Shown here in pieces: positions 1-11,409 of a stretch of DNA of 64,000 nt (position 1 is the first letter of the stretch; the number at the start of each line of letters is the position of its first letter). Below the pieces are notes generated by a model. It ran no database searches. It was not told the DNA's origin and saw only the letters and a list, made by a program, of their open reading frames with translations. The DNA comes from Chiridota heheva (lineage: Eukaryota > Echinodermata > Holothuroidea > Apodida > Chiridotidae): the NCBI GenBank assembly GCA_020152595.1, contig JAIGNY010001629.1, forward strand, positions 461,501-525,500, in the 5' to 3' direction. Made by a program: the position numbers and the translations under genes.

Positions 1-149
1 TGAAATCTCTCATCTGTAAGAGTAACTGTTTTTTACCGTTTTTATGCAATTCAACGTGTTATTGGCAAGCCAAATTATTAGCCACCTATTCATGATCAGT
101 CGTTGTCGTTTTATTGCTGACAAAAATAAGGAAAGATTTCAAAATTACT

Positions 150-260
150 AGTTGTTGTTGTTTGTTGATATTTGCTGCACCGTAACAGTCAGAGTCAAAT
201 GTGCCAAGAGGGTATTAGAAATCTAAGGTGCTTGAGTTAGGGCAGTATGAGTAATAAAGA
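150..260 (-). repeat. LINE 3'-tail relative
   Basis: The stretch around 193-235 (AGTCAAATGTGCCAAGAGGG followed by TAAGGTGC and a GTTAGG-like run) resembles 30060-30110, which is the 3' end side of the LINE fragment at 30045-31310. In minus-strand orientation both copies lead into a CAAC/CAAA-rich tail. I read this as a short 3' remnant of the same non-LTR family. No coding sequence is recognisable beside it. Confidence 0.4.
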
Positions 261-290
261 AGTAATTCCTAGTTAAGCTAGTAACGGCGG

Positions 291-1780
291 TTGGTACCAG
301 TGGAAGTCACAACAAAGAAAATGTGTAGGTCCATCTAAAGTCCTGCTCAATGCAAATACAAGCATCAGCAGTACATAGGTGAAGCATTTGTGTCACAGTT
401 GAGCAGGAACCTACTGTACAGTGAAAGACTTTAATTTTCAACAGATCTTGATTCAAATCCAACTAAGAATGGTTCAAAATTGCATTTCCAAAATGTGTTT
501 GTTAAATAATAAATTAATAAGAGTTTGATACACTGGGTGGAGCAGTCTTTAATAAAAAAAATATATAAAAAAATCTCTTTTAATTAAGGACTTTGAATGT
601 ATTTTAGGTATGAACTTTTGAATGAACTAGTGATAAGCACTTGTTATTTTAAACAATTTTATTTCAATTAACTAATTATTTCTACATGGGAGGGTGACAC
701 TTTGTTGTCCCACATGTACACCAGTGCATCACCAATATTGAGAAAATTGTCTTTTTTAAAGCAAATAAAACCTTTCAAATAAGGTAGATTTTGTACTATT
801 ATTTTGAGGAAAAAAATGAATAATATATACCTAATATATTTATGCATATTTTGATATTCTAAAGGTTTCTTTTTACAACATTTTCAAAGTAAAATATTTA
901 CATTGTGGAGAAAGATGAATAAATTTACTGTCAAGGGGGTAAAAATAACTGAGTACTTTTCATACCATTTTGGGTTATGTTTTTCCTTTGCAATAAAAAT
1001 ACTTTTAACAACTTTGTCGCGACGAAAACAGAATGCAATAAGTTAAGGCATTAAACTGAAAAATCCATTACGCCTAAAAAGTATATAATTTCAATCCTGG
1101 AAGAAGGAATTTTTTTTGCTAGTGACCATTTGAAAAACAATTGCCTCAGGTTATCAAGAATCTATATCTGTTCAATTATAAACCAATCTTGTTTTTGTGA
1201 GAAAAAGATATCCCTCCAGGTCAAAATGGTAGGTTTTTGAGTGAAGATTATATGCACTGACTATCATTACCACGATTGTTTTCACTTAAGTAGCAAGTAG
1301 AGACAGATAAAAGCTCACCAACATATTCAATAACGTATCAGGTATGAATATTTTCACACCAGTGTTCACGCATAATAAGCAAGGGTTGAAGCTATGTACC
1401 TTGTGGTCATGTATGTTGTTGAATGTTCATGTTAACTTTACGAAAGCAATCTAATGTAGTGTTTCATCCGAACTATGTATTTATATATATGCCCAAAGGT
1501 ATATGGACATGTAGCAATTTCTATAGGGTTAAAACTTAAATGCGAATATATTACAATCTGAGTTGATAAATTTCAGATGTCATGCAAAATTTGTGGTGTA
1601 CATGTATGCATGACTGGGCGAACAGCTTCAAATCTGTATGCTAAATTCTTTCTGAAATCGTAGTCACTGAAATTAATGGTGGGAAAGTGCTAAAATGTTA
1701 TTATTGGCTTTATGCCCCTTCCTCAAGAACAGTTTTTGCCCTGAAACTGTACAGTATGTAGCTCAAGAAAGAAAACTTAA
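291..1780. other. No recognised feature
   Basis: AT-rich sequence with no exon-like open frame, no tRNA-like box and no clear tandem repeat. It presumably lies in an intron or intergenic DNA. Confidence 0.5.
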
Positions 1781-1811
1781 ATCGGTCAAGAATTTTAGAT
1801 CAAAAAAATAC

Positions 1812-2120
1812 CCAAACCTGGAAATAGCTGGTAACAAGCCGATTTTTTCATGATAGGTCCATAATTTTGTGTAGAATAGCATAAAAGTCCCCGGAAATCC
1901 CTCTTGGGCTTTCCTGGAAATCCAAGATGGCGTCCAAAATAGACGCCATTCAAATTTTTTATCATAACTTTGCATCCAGAAAGGTTATAAATTTAAAAAA
2001 AAGGTAAGTGCCTAAACATATGGTTTAAGGGAAAAGTAATCCCATTGAAAGCATCACTAAGAGGTTATAACATCCCTAAATTACCACAACCAAGTTGGCG
2101 TCCAAAATGGCCGCCATTTG
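1812..2120 (+). repeat. Left long inverted repeat
   Basis: Read on the + strand, this arm matches the reverse complement of 6412-6720 in the same order. The blocks are AACCTGGAAATAGCTGGTAA, then GATTTTTTCA, ATTNTGTGTAGA, CCAAGAT..GTCCAAAAT..GCCATT, then CTAAGAG.TTA. Agreement is roughly 80% in the best 70 bases (about 1815-1882) and weaker inward. The arm holds two 'GGCGTCCAAAAT..GCCATT' segments, at about 1929 and 2097. Confidence 0.65.
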
Positions 2121-2806
2121 ATCATCTTTGAACGATATTGGATTGACAGTGTATGACTGCGAAAAGTACACAACATTGGAGGAACAGAAAATGGAGACAT
2201 TGATACCCAGCTAAGCAACTTGGTGAGCAGTAAAGCAGCACATTCAGATAGGAAATGCAGTCATAGTGCATGCCATAGTTTCTGCAAGCAGAAATCTCAC
2301 CACTATTGTTGGAATAGCTGTGTATATACACCACAATTATGCCTCCCATGAACTGATTGACATTCTTAGCAGCATTTGCTTTGCAGATAACTACAGGTAG
2401 CATGGAACTAATAAGGTATCACTCCGCATCCAAAAATGAGAACCCTCAAAGAAAAGCCTGATAAAAATATTTTCGAGAGGTCCCATGTCATATGGGACAG
2501 GAAGCTGAGAAGTTGAAAATTTCAGGAATGGTAGAGAAAGGATAGGTCTTGACTATGCATATCCAAACTTGACAAGATTTCTTTCAGTAAAAGTTTCATG
2601 GGGAACTATTTTACCATGGACCCATACCCAAATTTGAGTGATTTTGTGAGGGTGTATAACACCTCTTCACTTCAGCAAAAAAAAAAAAAAAAACCTCTGG
2701 TGAGCCCCTATTAAAAGTACAATCATCCAAGAGATATTAGATGGTACTTTTGAAAAGCATAGGCATCAATGGGGCAAATAATTAGTTCTGTGCTACCTGT
2801 TAAGAG

Positions 2807-5800
2807 GTGCAGCGGTTTGAGCAGGCCCTTATGTCAGGTGGTGACCTGTCATATGACCTGAATGATTTCACACAGTTTGTGTTTGATAACGCTGACTTCA
2901 ATGTAGCTAGTTTTATGGGACACAACACTTTTCATAGTATGGGTGGCATAGCTTGTGAAACACCATCTAGTATTGTAAATAGCTCACCTATCAATCGCAA
3001 AGTAAAGCTGCAGTTTGCTGAAATCACTAGTGCCTTTGGACAAATTCCCGTAAAGACGAATAGCAGCCAGCTGTTCTAGGTCTACAGTCTGTTACAATGG
3101 AGCCCCTCTAGCCAGGAACCGTCATGTCTAGAATCAGCAGTTGCCCTACACGCCTTGTGGGTGTGTGGCTGCATTCTAGAAATATCCCCATGCCCCTGGT
3201 CTACAGTCTGTTACAATGGAGCCCCTCTAGCCAGGAACCGTCATGTCTAGAATCAGCAGTTGCCCTACACGCCTTGTGGGTGTGTGGCTGCATTCTAGAA
3301 ATATCCCCATGCCCCTCATGGAGTGCCTTTTGAAAGTGATTATGACGAATGATCAGTATGAGAGAAGCAGAATCGTAACAATTCCCTTCATCAAACTGGA
3401 TCCAACCAATCATAAGCACTATCTACACTGCTTTATGCTTTACTCAAAAAAGTGTAAGAAACATGACTTGCAGGTATGCCCAGTTACATTTGACCAGCCT
3501 TTATACATTAGAGCTGCAGAGATTGTAGCCTCTGCAAAAGATCTACACAAAGTCGTTGTGCCTTGAAGGATTCCACCTCCTGATGTCTAACCTTGGCAGC
3601 ATTAGGAAGATTATGTAAAGAAGTGGAATAGCGGAGCTTTGGGAGACGGTGTACACAAAAGGACCCGTTGTACACATGTTAACTGACCATGCCTTCGCTC
3701 ATGCACTCGTGCTCACATTCTTACATCTTCAGCCCCTATCTGTGTTTTAATGGTACACCTGGTTTCTTGGACAGCGCGTTGATATAGTGACATTTTACAA
3801 AGGTCTCTTAACCAAACACAGAATGCCACTGAAGTAACTGAAGAGTCTATCAAAGTGTTTAAATAACTCATATCAACACTACTTGACCTAACAGTAAGTC
3901 AGAGCAGGACTGGAAAACCCTGCGTGCAGTATATCCGGCAAGTGGTACTTATGCAACATTTCATTTGTGCTGAAAAGATGGATGAATGGAAACTTCAGCT
4001 CTACTGTTTGAGAGAAATGATGCCACATTTCCATGCCACAGGTCACCTCCTTTGCATCAACAACAAATGGAAGCTTTAGAGCAGACAATTCTAGTGATGA
4101 GTACAAACTCTTTACAGAGAAGGGATACTTCACTCTCCGTCATCTTGATCAATTCTGGAGTGGAAACTTCTCAGACCAGATCATAGAGCAGTTCTTAATG
4201 CGATGCTGAAAATATCTAGAGGAATGACGCATGGCCGGGGTATCATAGATAGTACATTAACGAAGTGGGTCCATGCATTACCTCTTTGTTTTCCTGCCTG
4301 TCAGGCACTGGAGCGGTTCACTGGGGTGCACACTGCCACATCTGAGTAATACAGAGACCTTCGTTCTACCACAGTCAAGGAACAACAGATGTCACGTGAC
4401 TTTTATACAATGCCTGCAGGCACATCCACCATCTGCTGGATACGAATCAGATCGTCTAGTTTCCGTATCAACAAGAATTGAGGCAGATGCATCAATCAAC
4501 TGCGATGATGCGGTAAATATTGGTCTGGCAGCTGCCTAACAAATGGATGGCAAGAAATTCACAGAAGTTACACTGCGTTGCAATGACAAGGTGGACACAA
4601 CCAGTACCAAGAACAAGACTGTCAAAATAAGAGGACAGAACACAGAAGTCAACCCAAGTTTGTTATTCCACAGAATCATGTCTGTTCTTAACAAAAGTTC
4701 TGAAATGCAAGCGTTCTTCGCTTTCAAGCTTGCTTCTCAACCACCTTCCTTCTTTCATAATGGTGTAATGCGGAAGGAAGCCTGTAAATTGTTCTCTTGG
4801 TGTCCATTTAAAATCATTTGTTACACAGCAATCCGATGTACCAGGGACTTGGTTTTTCACTTTAGATGGTGGGCACCTACTTCACACAGTCGTATGGCAT
4901 CAGCCGTCAACCTATGGTGATGTATGTCAGTCATATAAATCGTACATCCTGAAGCATTATGGTGTTGGATCGACAGTGGTTTTTGATGGTTATGGCAGCA
5001 CCACTTTAACAAACGTAGCTGAACAGAGGCGGAGAGTTCAGAAGTGTACATCTAGTGAGGTCATATTTAATAATAAGACACCAACGACTCCTCAATTGGC
5101 ATTCTTGACGAACAGTATGAACAAGAAAAGCCTATTCCAAAATCTGTGTGAAAAGATGCAAATTTTTGGCATATGCATTAAGCAGGCAGATGCAGATTCA
5201 CCAATTGTGTCCACAGCACTTGTCGTTGCAGAGTCAACAGAGCTGTCAGTCATTGTTAAAGGAACAGATGCTGACTTACTGGCTCGAGCAACTACTTCTA
5301 CAAATAAGTACATGCTGTGCCACAGCAGCCTGACAACCATGTAAAAATCATGAAATTCAGCAAGTGATCAGAGACACAGACAAGCACTTGATGGTTATAC
5401 ATGCTATACCAGGATGTGGTACTGTTTCTGCCATCTATTGTCAGAGCGATTAAATGCAAGGCATTTAATCTTGTGCACAAAAAACAGGACTATGATTAGT
5501 TGGATATGATCACAAAGGCTAAATGCACACGTACAAAGGGGAAGAAAGCAGGAGAAATTTGATTCTCAAGTTGTATGGAGCGAGAAACTTTCAATCTCTG
5601 GATGAATACCGCCGTATAACATATATGAATGGGCGATTGGTAGGACTTTCCTTAGTTCATCATTCCAGCTGGCAAGCTTACCCCATAGTGCTGCAGCAAA
5701 GCAACATTCCTACCACACTTACCTCACAGTTCAACAATGGATGGGAAATCCTTTGCCTCCAACAGACTGGGGATGGCGATCACAGGATGGAACTCTTGCA

Positions 5801-6056
5801 CCAGTTGAAACAGATATACCTGTTACCCCAGACACCTTGCTCAACATGGTATCATGCGGGTGTGAAGCTGAAGGTTGTGCCAACATGTAGTTGCAAGAAA
5901 CTTGGACTCTTTTGTACCTCCATGTGCAGCAAATGCACAGGTCAAACCTGCAACAACACTGCACTCACACCTCTAGATGTCAATGATGATGTGCCAACAT
6001 CACTAGACATAACTAGTATTGAAGATACTGCATACGATGATGAAGATGAAAAATAG
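2807..6056 (+). pseudogene. Decayed copy of a multicopy invertebrate gene with FEN/PIN-like motifs and a CxC tail
   Basis: No single frame is open, but blocks in shifting frames keep the order of a family I know as repeated 'uncharacterized' proteins in many invertebrate genomes. In order: DNADFNV and GHNTFHSMGGIA (about 2885-2953), TFDQPLYIRAAEI (about 3488), EGFHLLMSNLGSI (about 3565), FWSGNFSDQIIEQFLM (about 4153), GMTHGRGI (about 4221), VVFDGYG (4975), QADADSPIVSTAL (about 5184), GTDADLL (about 5262), HAIPGCGTVSAIY (about 5396), DWGW (5765) and a Cys-rich end CSCKKLGLFCTSMC (about 5890). The acidic pairs and the GC motif resemble FEN/PIN-type nucleases; that function is inferred, not known. 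Breaks include a frameshift near 3560, an in-frame TAA at 3616, more stops at 4190-4260, and a frameshift near 5885. A 119 bp tandem duplication also interrupts it. There are no introns, as expected of a mobile or retrocopied gene. The true start is not identified. Confidence 0.75.
3079..3316 (+). repeat. Exact 119 bp tandem duplication inside the pseudogene
   Basis: Units 3079-3197 and 3198-3316 are identical by eye. Because 119 is not a multiple of three it shifts the frame. Perfect identity inside an otherwise decayed gene suggests a recent event, or an assembly artefact. Confidence 0.9.
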
Positions 6057-6411
6057 CTAACTCCTCATGAGTTAGTTTTAGTTTGCAATGTTTCAATGAG
6101 TTACATAAGAACATTTCAAATCATGGTTTTTTTTTCATTTAATTGCAAGTGGAAATAGAAATTTCTTACTGTGAATTTTCTGAGAAAAGAGCGATTCATA
6201 TCTTCTAATCTTCTTTGAACAAAAAAGTCCATAGAAGAAAAAATCTGATGTGTCAAAACTAAATTCTTCTTCTTTCCATTGCAAAAGTTTCACTTTCCCA
6301 AAATCACCTCATTAAGGTATGATGGGTCACAGTTTCTATAAATTAACAGATTATGAGGTAATAGTTACAAACCTATTTAATGTATACAAAGGTGTGTAAG
6401 GGAATTTTGTG

Positions 6412-6720
6412 ATGATCTTATATTTTGGGACCCGGTTGGCAGACCCGGTTGGTCATTTTGGTACCTTATGGTTTTGTAATCTCTTAGTATTATTTCATTG
6501 GATTCTTTGTTCATTAGAACATATTGTTGGACATTGTTTTTGTCTTTTGAACTTGTCAGGTTGAAATATTATTATGAAAATAAAAAATGGCAGGCATTTT
6601 GGACATTATCTTGGTTTTTGTAATTTTGAAATGTTTAGTATGTTACTCTACACATAATTCTAAACCTCTCCTGAAAAAATCAGATTGTTACCAGCTATTT
6701 CCAGGTTAAACCTATAATTA
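6412..6720 (-). repeat. Right long inverted repeat
   Basis: The reverse complement of this arm aligns with 1812-2120 (see the left arm). The outermost shared block is at 6650-6706, containing TTACCAGCTATTTCCAGGTT. The inner part carries two CCCGGTTGG motifs at 6431-6452 that the left arm lacks. Confidence 0.65.
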
Positions 6721-6864
6721 TTGGCCTAAAAGCTTTTAAAACAAATACTAACTCCAGGCTAATTTGACCAATGTTACTTTTGAACAATTCTTATTATGTA
6801 ATGAACCCTATTGCCTCAAAAATATCTACTGTTAAATAAATTAATTTTTTTGAGGTCCAAAAAA

Positions 6865-7315
6865 AAAGCCACACCCACCTTGGCAATGCGGTAACTAAGT
6901 AGGGGCAAACAAACCTCAAATCCATAATCACATACGACCAATGCATTGATATTTAGATTTTCGCGAGGCCTACCGCAAGCTTTGATTCATTTATGGCACT
7001 TCTCTGGATCTCTGGAAATTTTAGCAAAAGGGATAAACAAAATTCACAGTCTGCTAACTGTTCTGGGTAACAGCAATCAGATTTACAAAGCCTGCAAGCG
7101 CAATTTTTGTTCACCATTTTGCAGTCACTCAGTCTGTGTGTACAGAAATTTGTTTTGTACAGTAAATTGCACTCACTACATGAGCGTGCACTGTAGTGGT
7201 TGTACTGTACCAATAGCGTGTAGGGTGTGTGCCCCACTTGGTTACACAGATTTTGTTGCTAGGCAAATTCATGTGGTGATTGGTTGAAAAAGCTGTCAAT
7301 CATCTAATAGGTTAA
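6865..7315 (+). repeat. Dispersed repeat of about 450 bp, copy 1
   Basis: It matches 19270-19745 over its whole length. Both start with GCCACACC and a GGTAACTA/AGTAACTA block, share ACAAACAAACCTCAAATCC, CACTACATGAGCGTG and TTACACAGATTTT, and end with GTGATTGGTTGAAA and AGCTGTCAATCATCTAA. No coding content or terminal inverted repeat is recognised, and the open frames on both strands look accidental. Confidence 0.8.
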
Positions 7316-9045
7316 TTGCAAAAAAGATCCTATTTCTTCCAATCCTAGACACAAAAAAGTGCAGTCTTATTTTTTCAGAATAAAAATGAAATATTCACAC
7401 CACCAGAAAATAAAAGAACAATTTCTTTCTATCAAATATTAAACTTTTGTCAGACTGAAATCTTTAAAAATTTTAAATTGATGCAATGTGGTTCATTGAC
7501 TGTAGTAACCCAACCTTAACGTCAAGTCCCAAGTGAATCTTTGTCAGACATGAAATGCTCGCCTCCAGCAGAGTTAATCATCTGCATCATGAGTCATTGT
7601 AGGGACCTATTTCCTATATTGTCTGGAACTGAACAAAATTAGTTGAGGTACAATTAATCACACCTACTTTTGGTTCTGTCCTATATGTCCATTGGATTAT
7701 ATATAAAAAACTGAATTGAGATATTTCAAAAATAAATTTTACATCACAAATGACTATTTTTGGCATATTTTCAGCCATGTCAAGAAGTATAGCGCATATC
7801 CAACTAAAAAAAATGTACATGACTTTGTCTACGAACTTATTTAAGTTGAATAATCAATATGATTCTGGTAACATCCCATGCTTTTGCACTTCACGATGTG
7901 TGTCATGTTTTTGGCTTTGAATGCATACTTCTTACTTCACTGATCGCTAAAGATGGAACAACTTAGAGCCTGCATGCCTATTCACTCAAAGAATTTGGAT
8001 TTTAACATTTATTTACCACCTCAATTTGTTCTTTAGAAAATGGAATAATATCAGAAATTTAAAATTGATCAATGCAACACCACTATCATAACAATGAGTT
8101 ACATAATGTATACATGCGTCCAGTTACACCTAGTACCTCTCTCAACTTCCCTTTAATTTTTTGGAACACCAGTTTATCCATATTAATTTTCAAAACACTT
8201 ATCACATAAGTTCTCATGACAAGCATCATGCTGCTTCAACATAAACACTCAAACATCAGACCTAAGAAATCTTCAATGATTGATACATGACCTCGGTTTA
8301 TATAATATTACTTCCATGTTATCCCTGCAAAATGGCAATCTAAACCTTATAACCTTTTAAAATAATGAAATATTTTTCAAAGCAGCAATTTGTTGAACCA
8401 TCGCAAAATGATTCATTTTGAAGTTTTATAATTCATCACATGCTGCATGCATAGGCCTAGGCCTACTTTGTGAATATTCCCAAAATGAATTGGCAAGGCT
8501 AGTAGTGACAATTATCAAAACTGAAAGACCAATAATGTGAATAAATCAAGTCCGCAAATATCCAAATAGAGCAGATCTTCAAATCTAACGATATGCACAT
8601 CCAAAACTGTACTTTCAGCTGGAAAGTTAAGGTGGTGTATGGTACCAAATGATAAACATTACAAATCCTTGTTAGGAATTATTCACTTGTTAATCCTTTT
8701 AATCCAATTATAATCCAATTAGTCTATAAATAACTTTTAACTAATTAATGAATAAGTTACTATTTTTTCTAGAAATTAAAATATATTTTGGTACTTATTT
8801 CCTTGACCTTATGCAAATATGAATAATTTCAAAGACTTTTCAATGTTTTGTTTATTTTAGTTCATATACTGCCATGTTATGCATATATTTAGTTTGTTAC
8901 TTTATGGATGAATACTACACATTCAAGCTGAGTCAATGTTATTGTCAGTATTTTGAAAAAATGATTATTAAAAAGTTAAAGGTTCCTGTGTTTCATGAGT
9001 TTTTGCTGAATTCTTTCACAAATTTTCGTTAAATAATCTTGTTAT
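7316..9045. other. No recognised feature
   Basis: AT-rich sequence. It contains one AGGCCTAGGCCTA run at about 8453. I see no exon, RNA gene or mobile element. Confidence 0.5.
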
Positions 9046-9049
9046 ATAT

Positions 9050-9241
9050 TTGAAGAGGGTTAATAAATAACGCGCGAAGTGTTCAGTTACAAGATAATTG
9101 CATAGAAGCTGGTTTCACAGATATCCCTGAATGCAATCGGGCTCCGCCGTCATGCCATCGCTCAATCAATCTGTGCCCAGCTTCTATGCTAATTATCCTG
9201 GATCGAACGCAGAGCATGTTATTCATTGACCCGTTACAAGT
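9050..9241. mobile_element. Hairpin MITE-like element
   Basis: The two halves are inverted copies. The left arm has GGGTTAATAAATAACGCGC at 9058 and ATTGCATAGAAGCTGG at about 9098. The reverse complement of the right arm reads GGGTCAATGAATAAC, then AATTAGCATAGAAGCTGG. The arms are about 65 bp and the loop (about 9125-9165) is GC-richer than its surroundings. No target duplication could be fixed, so the class is open. Confidence 0.6.
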
Positions 9242-9699
9242 TATCAATGTATCCTATGAGTTTGACAAAACAGTACACTTCCCCCTAGTCACACCTACAG
9301 CGTATAGTGCTTTAAATGGTTGGTCACTCCAGGCCTCTACATATGAAATGCCTACAAAATGATAAACAAAACCTTAAACATTTAAATTGGTGGAATATTT
9401 GGGGTAAATTGTCATTAAACATGAAAAACTTATTAAATTTCTTTCACCACAAAGATGTCAATCAAATTAAAAACGGATGGCCATTCCTAATTGCATTCTC
9501 ACTGTCAGCTAGCTGTCATGATATATAGATTATCTGGATATCTTGAAATTGTTTTTTCCGTAAAATGTATATTAAAGCAAAAACTTGTGAAACAGAATTT
9601 CAGAAAAACTTCAAAGCTATAGGACTGGGATTTTAACAGAATATTTGCAGCATATCTCATTCGTTTATGCTGCTCTCCCCAAGATCTTAAATCTTATGG

Positions 9700-9895
9700 A
9701 GAGAGAGAGAGAGTTGAACACACAATTACAATGACGCGGTCGTCGCCTGCGTATTCGATTATGATAGTACAAATGCTATCACGAAACGCTTAATACGACC
9801 CGGACAAGAACACAGGTACGACGTACGGACAGACATAACATCGACAACCAAGTCAATGTCCACGGCCTTTGATAACCAGTTGTGGTGCACTGGCG
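9700..9895 (-). mobile_element. tRNA-derived SINE, 5'-truncated copy
   Basis: Same family as 10806-11080 but lacking the tRNA-like head, which on the minus strand is its 5' end. It is flanked by an exact 11 bp target-site duplication AAATCTTATGG (9689-9699 and 9896-9906). The 3' tail on the minus strand is (CT)n. A 5' truncation between clean duplications is what incomplete reverse transcription by a LINE would leave. Confidence 0.85.
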
Positions 9896-9906
9896 AAATC
9901 TTATGG

Positions 9907-10793
9907 GCAGAAATAAGACCTTAAAAAAAAAAATCCTGAGCCGTTAAAAGACCTTAAAAATGAGCCGTTTTCCGAAATTAATAATCATGATACAGATGGT
10001 GATATATCCATATCTGATTTACCCACATTGTGACAGCTCTATGTCAACTCCCAAGAAAATGTCAATAAGAAATTATCAGTCTACTTCTGCATCTCTTCCA
10101 CCTGTCATTAAGAGCAGTCTTGAGTTTGTTTTCACCATGCGTTTGCCTCTCTATCACTTCTCTAATCCAGATACCTACAACTGTGAGACATCATATGCTC
10201 ATGCAATTCTCGCGTGCTTAGAACTGACCTCTTCACTGAGCAGCTTTCCTGTTATTTACTGAGTGCTAACAGTCTCATGGAAGTAAAGCTAATTATATTT
10301 GATAAAGCTGCCAAATCTATTATTTGTTTCAAAGTGTATAAAGCAATGCAAAAGAATGAGAAGCTGTTTTTCCTATGACACAGAAATTGTAGCAGATACA
10401 GTATTTGTTTGATGTTTCTGTTTGACCAATATGGAACTGGAGCTACATACACATGGTCAGTGCTGTGTTTTTATATTGAGTGATGCATACAACTTGGTTT
10501 GCATTTGAAATATAACCGAGTTGACGATATGAAGGAGAAAAATGTGTATTTTTGTGACCACTGACCAAATGGGTCTTTGCTAATAAAGTGCTAAACTTGC
10601 ATGATACACAACTGGACATTGGCCATGTGGATGGCTTGACAGTCTTAATAGACTATAGTCATGCACCTATCCATCTGACCTTGACCCATCATTTTGTCTG
10701 AGATGCACACATTGGCCCCACACTGCTCCAACAGATGGTGTCTTAAATCCCCCACCCCCTGGTCACTTTTCATTACTGCTACTGTACTTATTT
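9907..10793. other. No recognised feature
   Basis: Intervening sequence between two SINE copies. The 100-codon frame at 9960-10262 has no recognisable domain and is probably chance. Confidence 0.5.
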
Positions 10794-10805
10794 ACTCAAT
10801 TCTCA

Positions 10806-11080
10806 GAGAGAGAGAGTTGAACACACAATTACAATGACGGGGTCGTCGCCTGCGTATTCGCTTATGATAGTACAAATGCTATCACGAAACGCTTTAATCG
10901 ACTCCAGACGAGAACACAGGTACGACGTACGGACAGACATAACATCGACAACCAAGTCAATGTCCACGGCCTTTGATAACCAGTTGTGGTGCACTGGCGT
11001 GTCTACCCACCCCAGGATTGAACCCGGGGCCTCGTGGTCTGTAGACAGGTATTATAACCGCTACACCACAGTAGGTAGAT
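10806..11080 (-). mobile_element. tRNA-derived SINE, full-length copy
   Basis: The element is 275 bp between exact 12 bp target-site duplications ACTCAATTCTCA (10794-10805 and 11081-11092). On the minus strand it begins with a tRNA-like head. An A-box-like TGGTGTAGCGG lies near 11067 and a B-box-like GGTTCAATCC near 11021. A unique body follows, then a (CT)n tail. Pol III transcription from the internal boxes is expected for the class. Three further copies lie at 9700, 34161 and 41454. Confidence 0.9.
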
Positions 11081-11159
11081 ACTCAATTCTCAAAATTTTC
11101 CATAACTTATATTCGGAAACCTGATCATAAAACAATAGCATTCAAAGATAGGTGTAATC

Positions 11160-11370
11160 CCGACGCAGCCAGGAACATAGCCAAGGGTTGCTGAATGTCC
11201 TTTTTGGGAGGAGGGGGGGGGGGGCATGCTTTTTTTTTCATTTTCATTATTGTAACGGTTATGCTTCCGGGGTTTTCCGTGTTATATATACATATATAGT
11301 TCACTCGATGAAAATTATTTTCCATAGAAGTTGTTCCCCCTCCCCCTCCCTCCTAAAGCTAGGTCTGTTT
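11160..11370 (+). repeat. Dispersed repeat of about 200 bp, copy 1
   Basis: It shares ACATAGCCAAGG, GCTGAATGTC, TAACGGTTATGCTTC, a GTTTTCCG-like block, ATATATAGTTCA and a C-rich segment with 27455-27655, in the same order. A poly-G/poly-T tract lies at 11211-11240. It is non-coding. Confidence 0.7.
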
Positions 11371-11409
11371 CAAAATTATTTTAGGAGAGCAGGGTGCCTA
11401 GACCTCACA

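Larger units (their letters stand above)
1790..6735 (+). mobile_element. Putative inverted-repeat-flanked element carrying a decayed CxC-tail gene
   Basis: Two inverted copies of a roughly 300 bp sequence (1812-2120 and 6412-6720) bracket a single-orientation intronless pseudogene (2807-6056). This is the layout of a DNA transposon with long terminal inverted repeats, or of a gene captured between repeats. The exact outer ends are uncertain: similarity fades at about 1790 on the left and 6735 on the right. I could not find a convincing target-site duplication. The link between inverted repeats and gene is inference from position. The interior frames are broken, so the copy is inactive. Confidence 0.5.
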
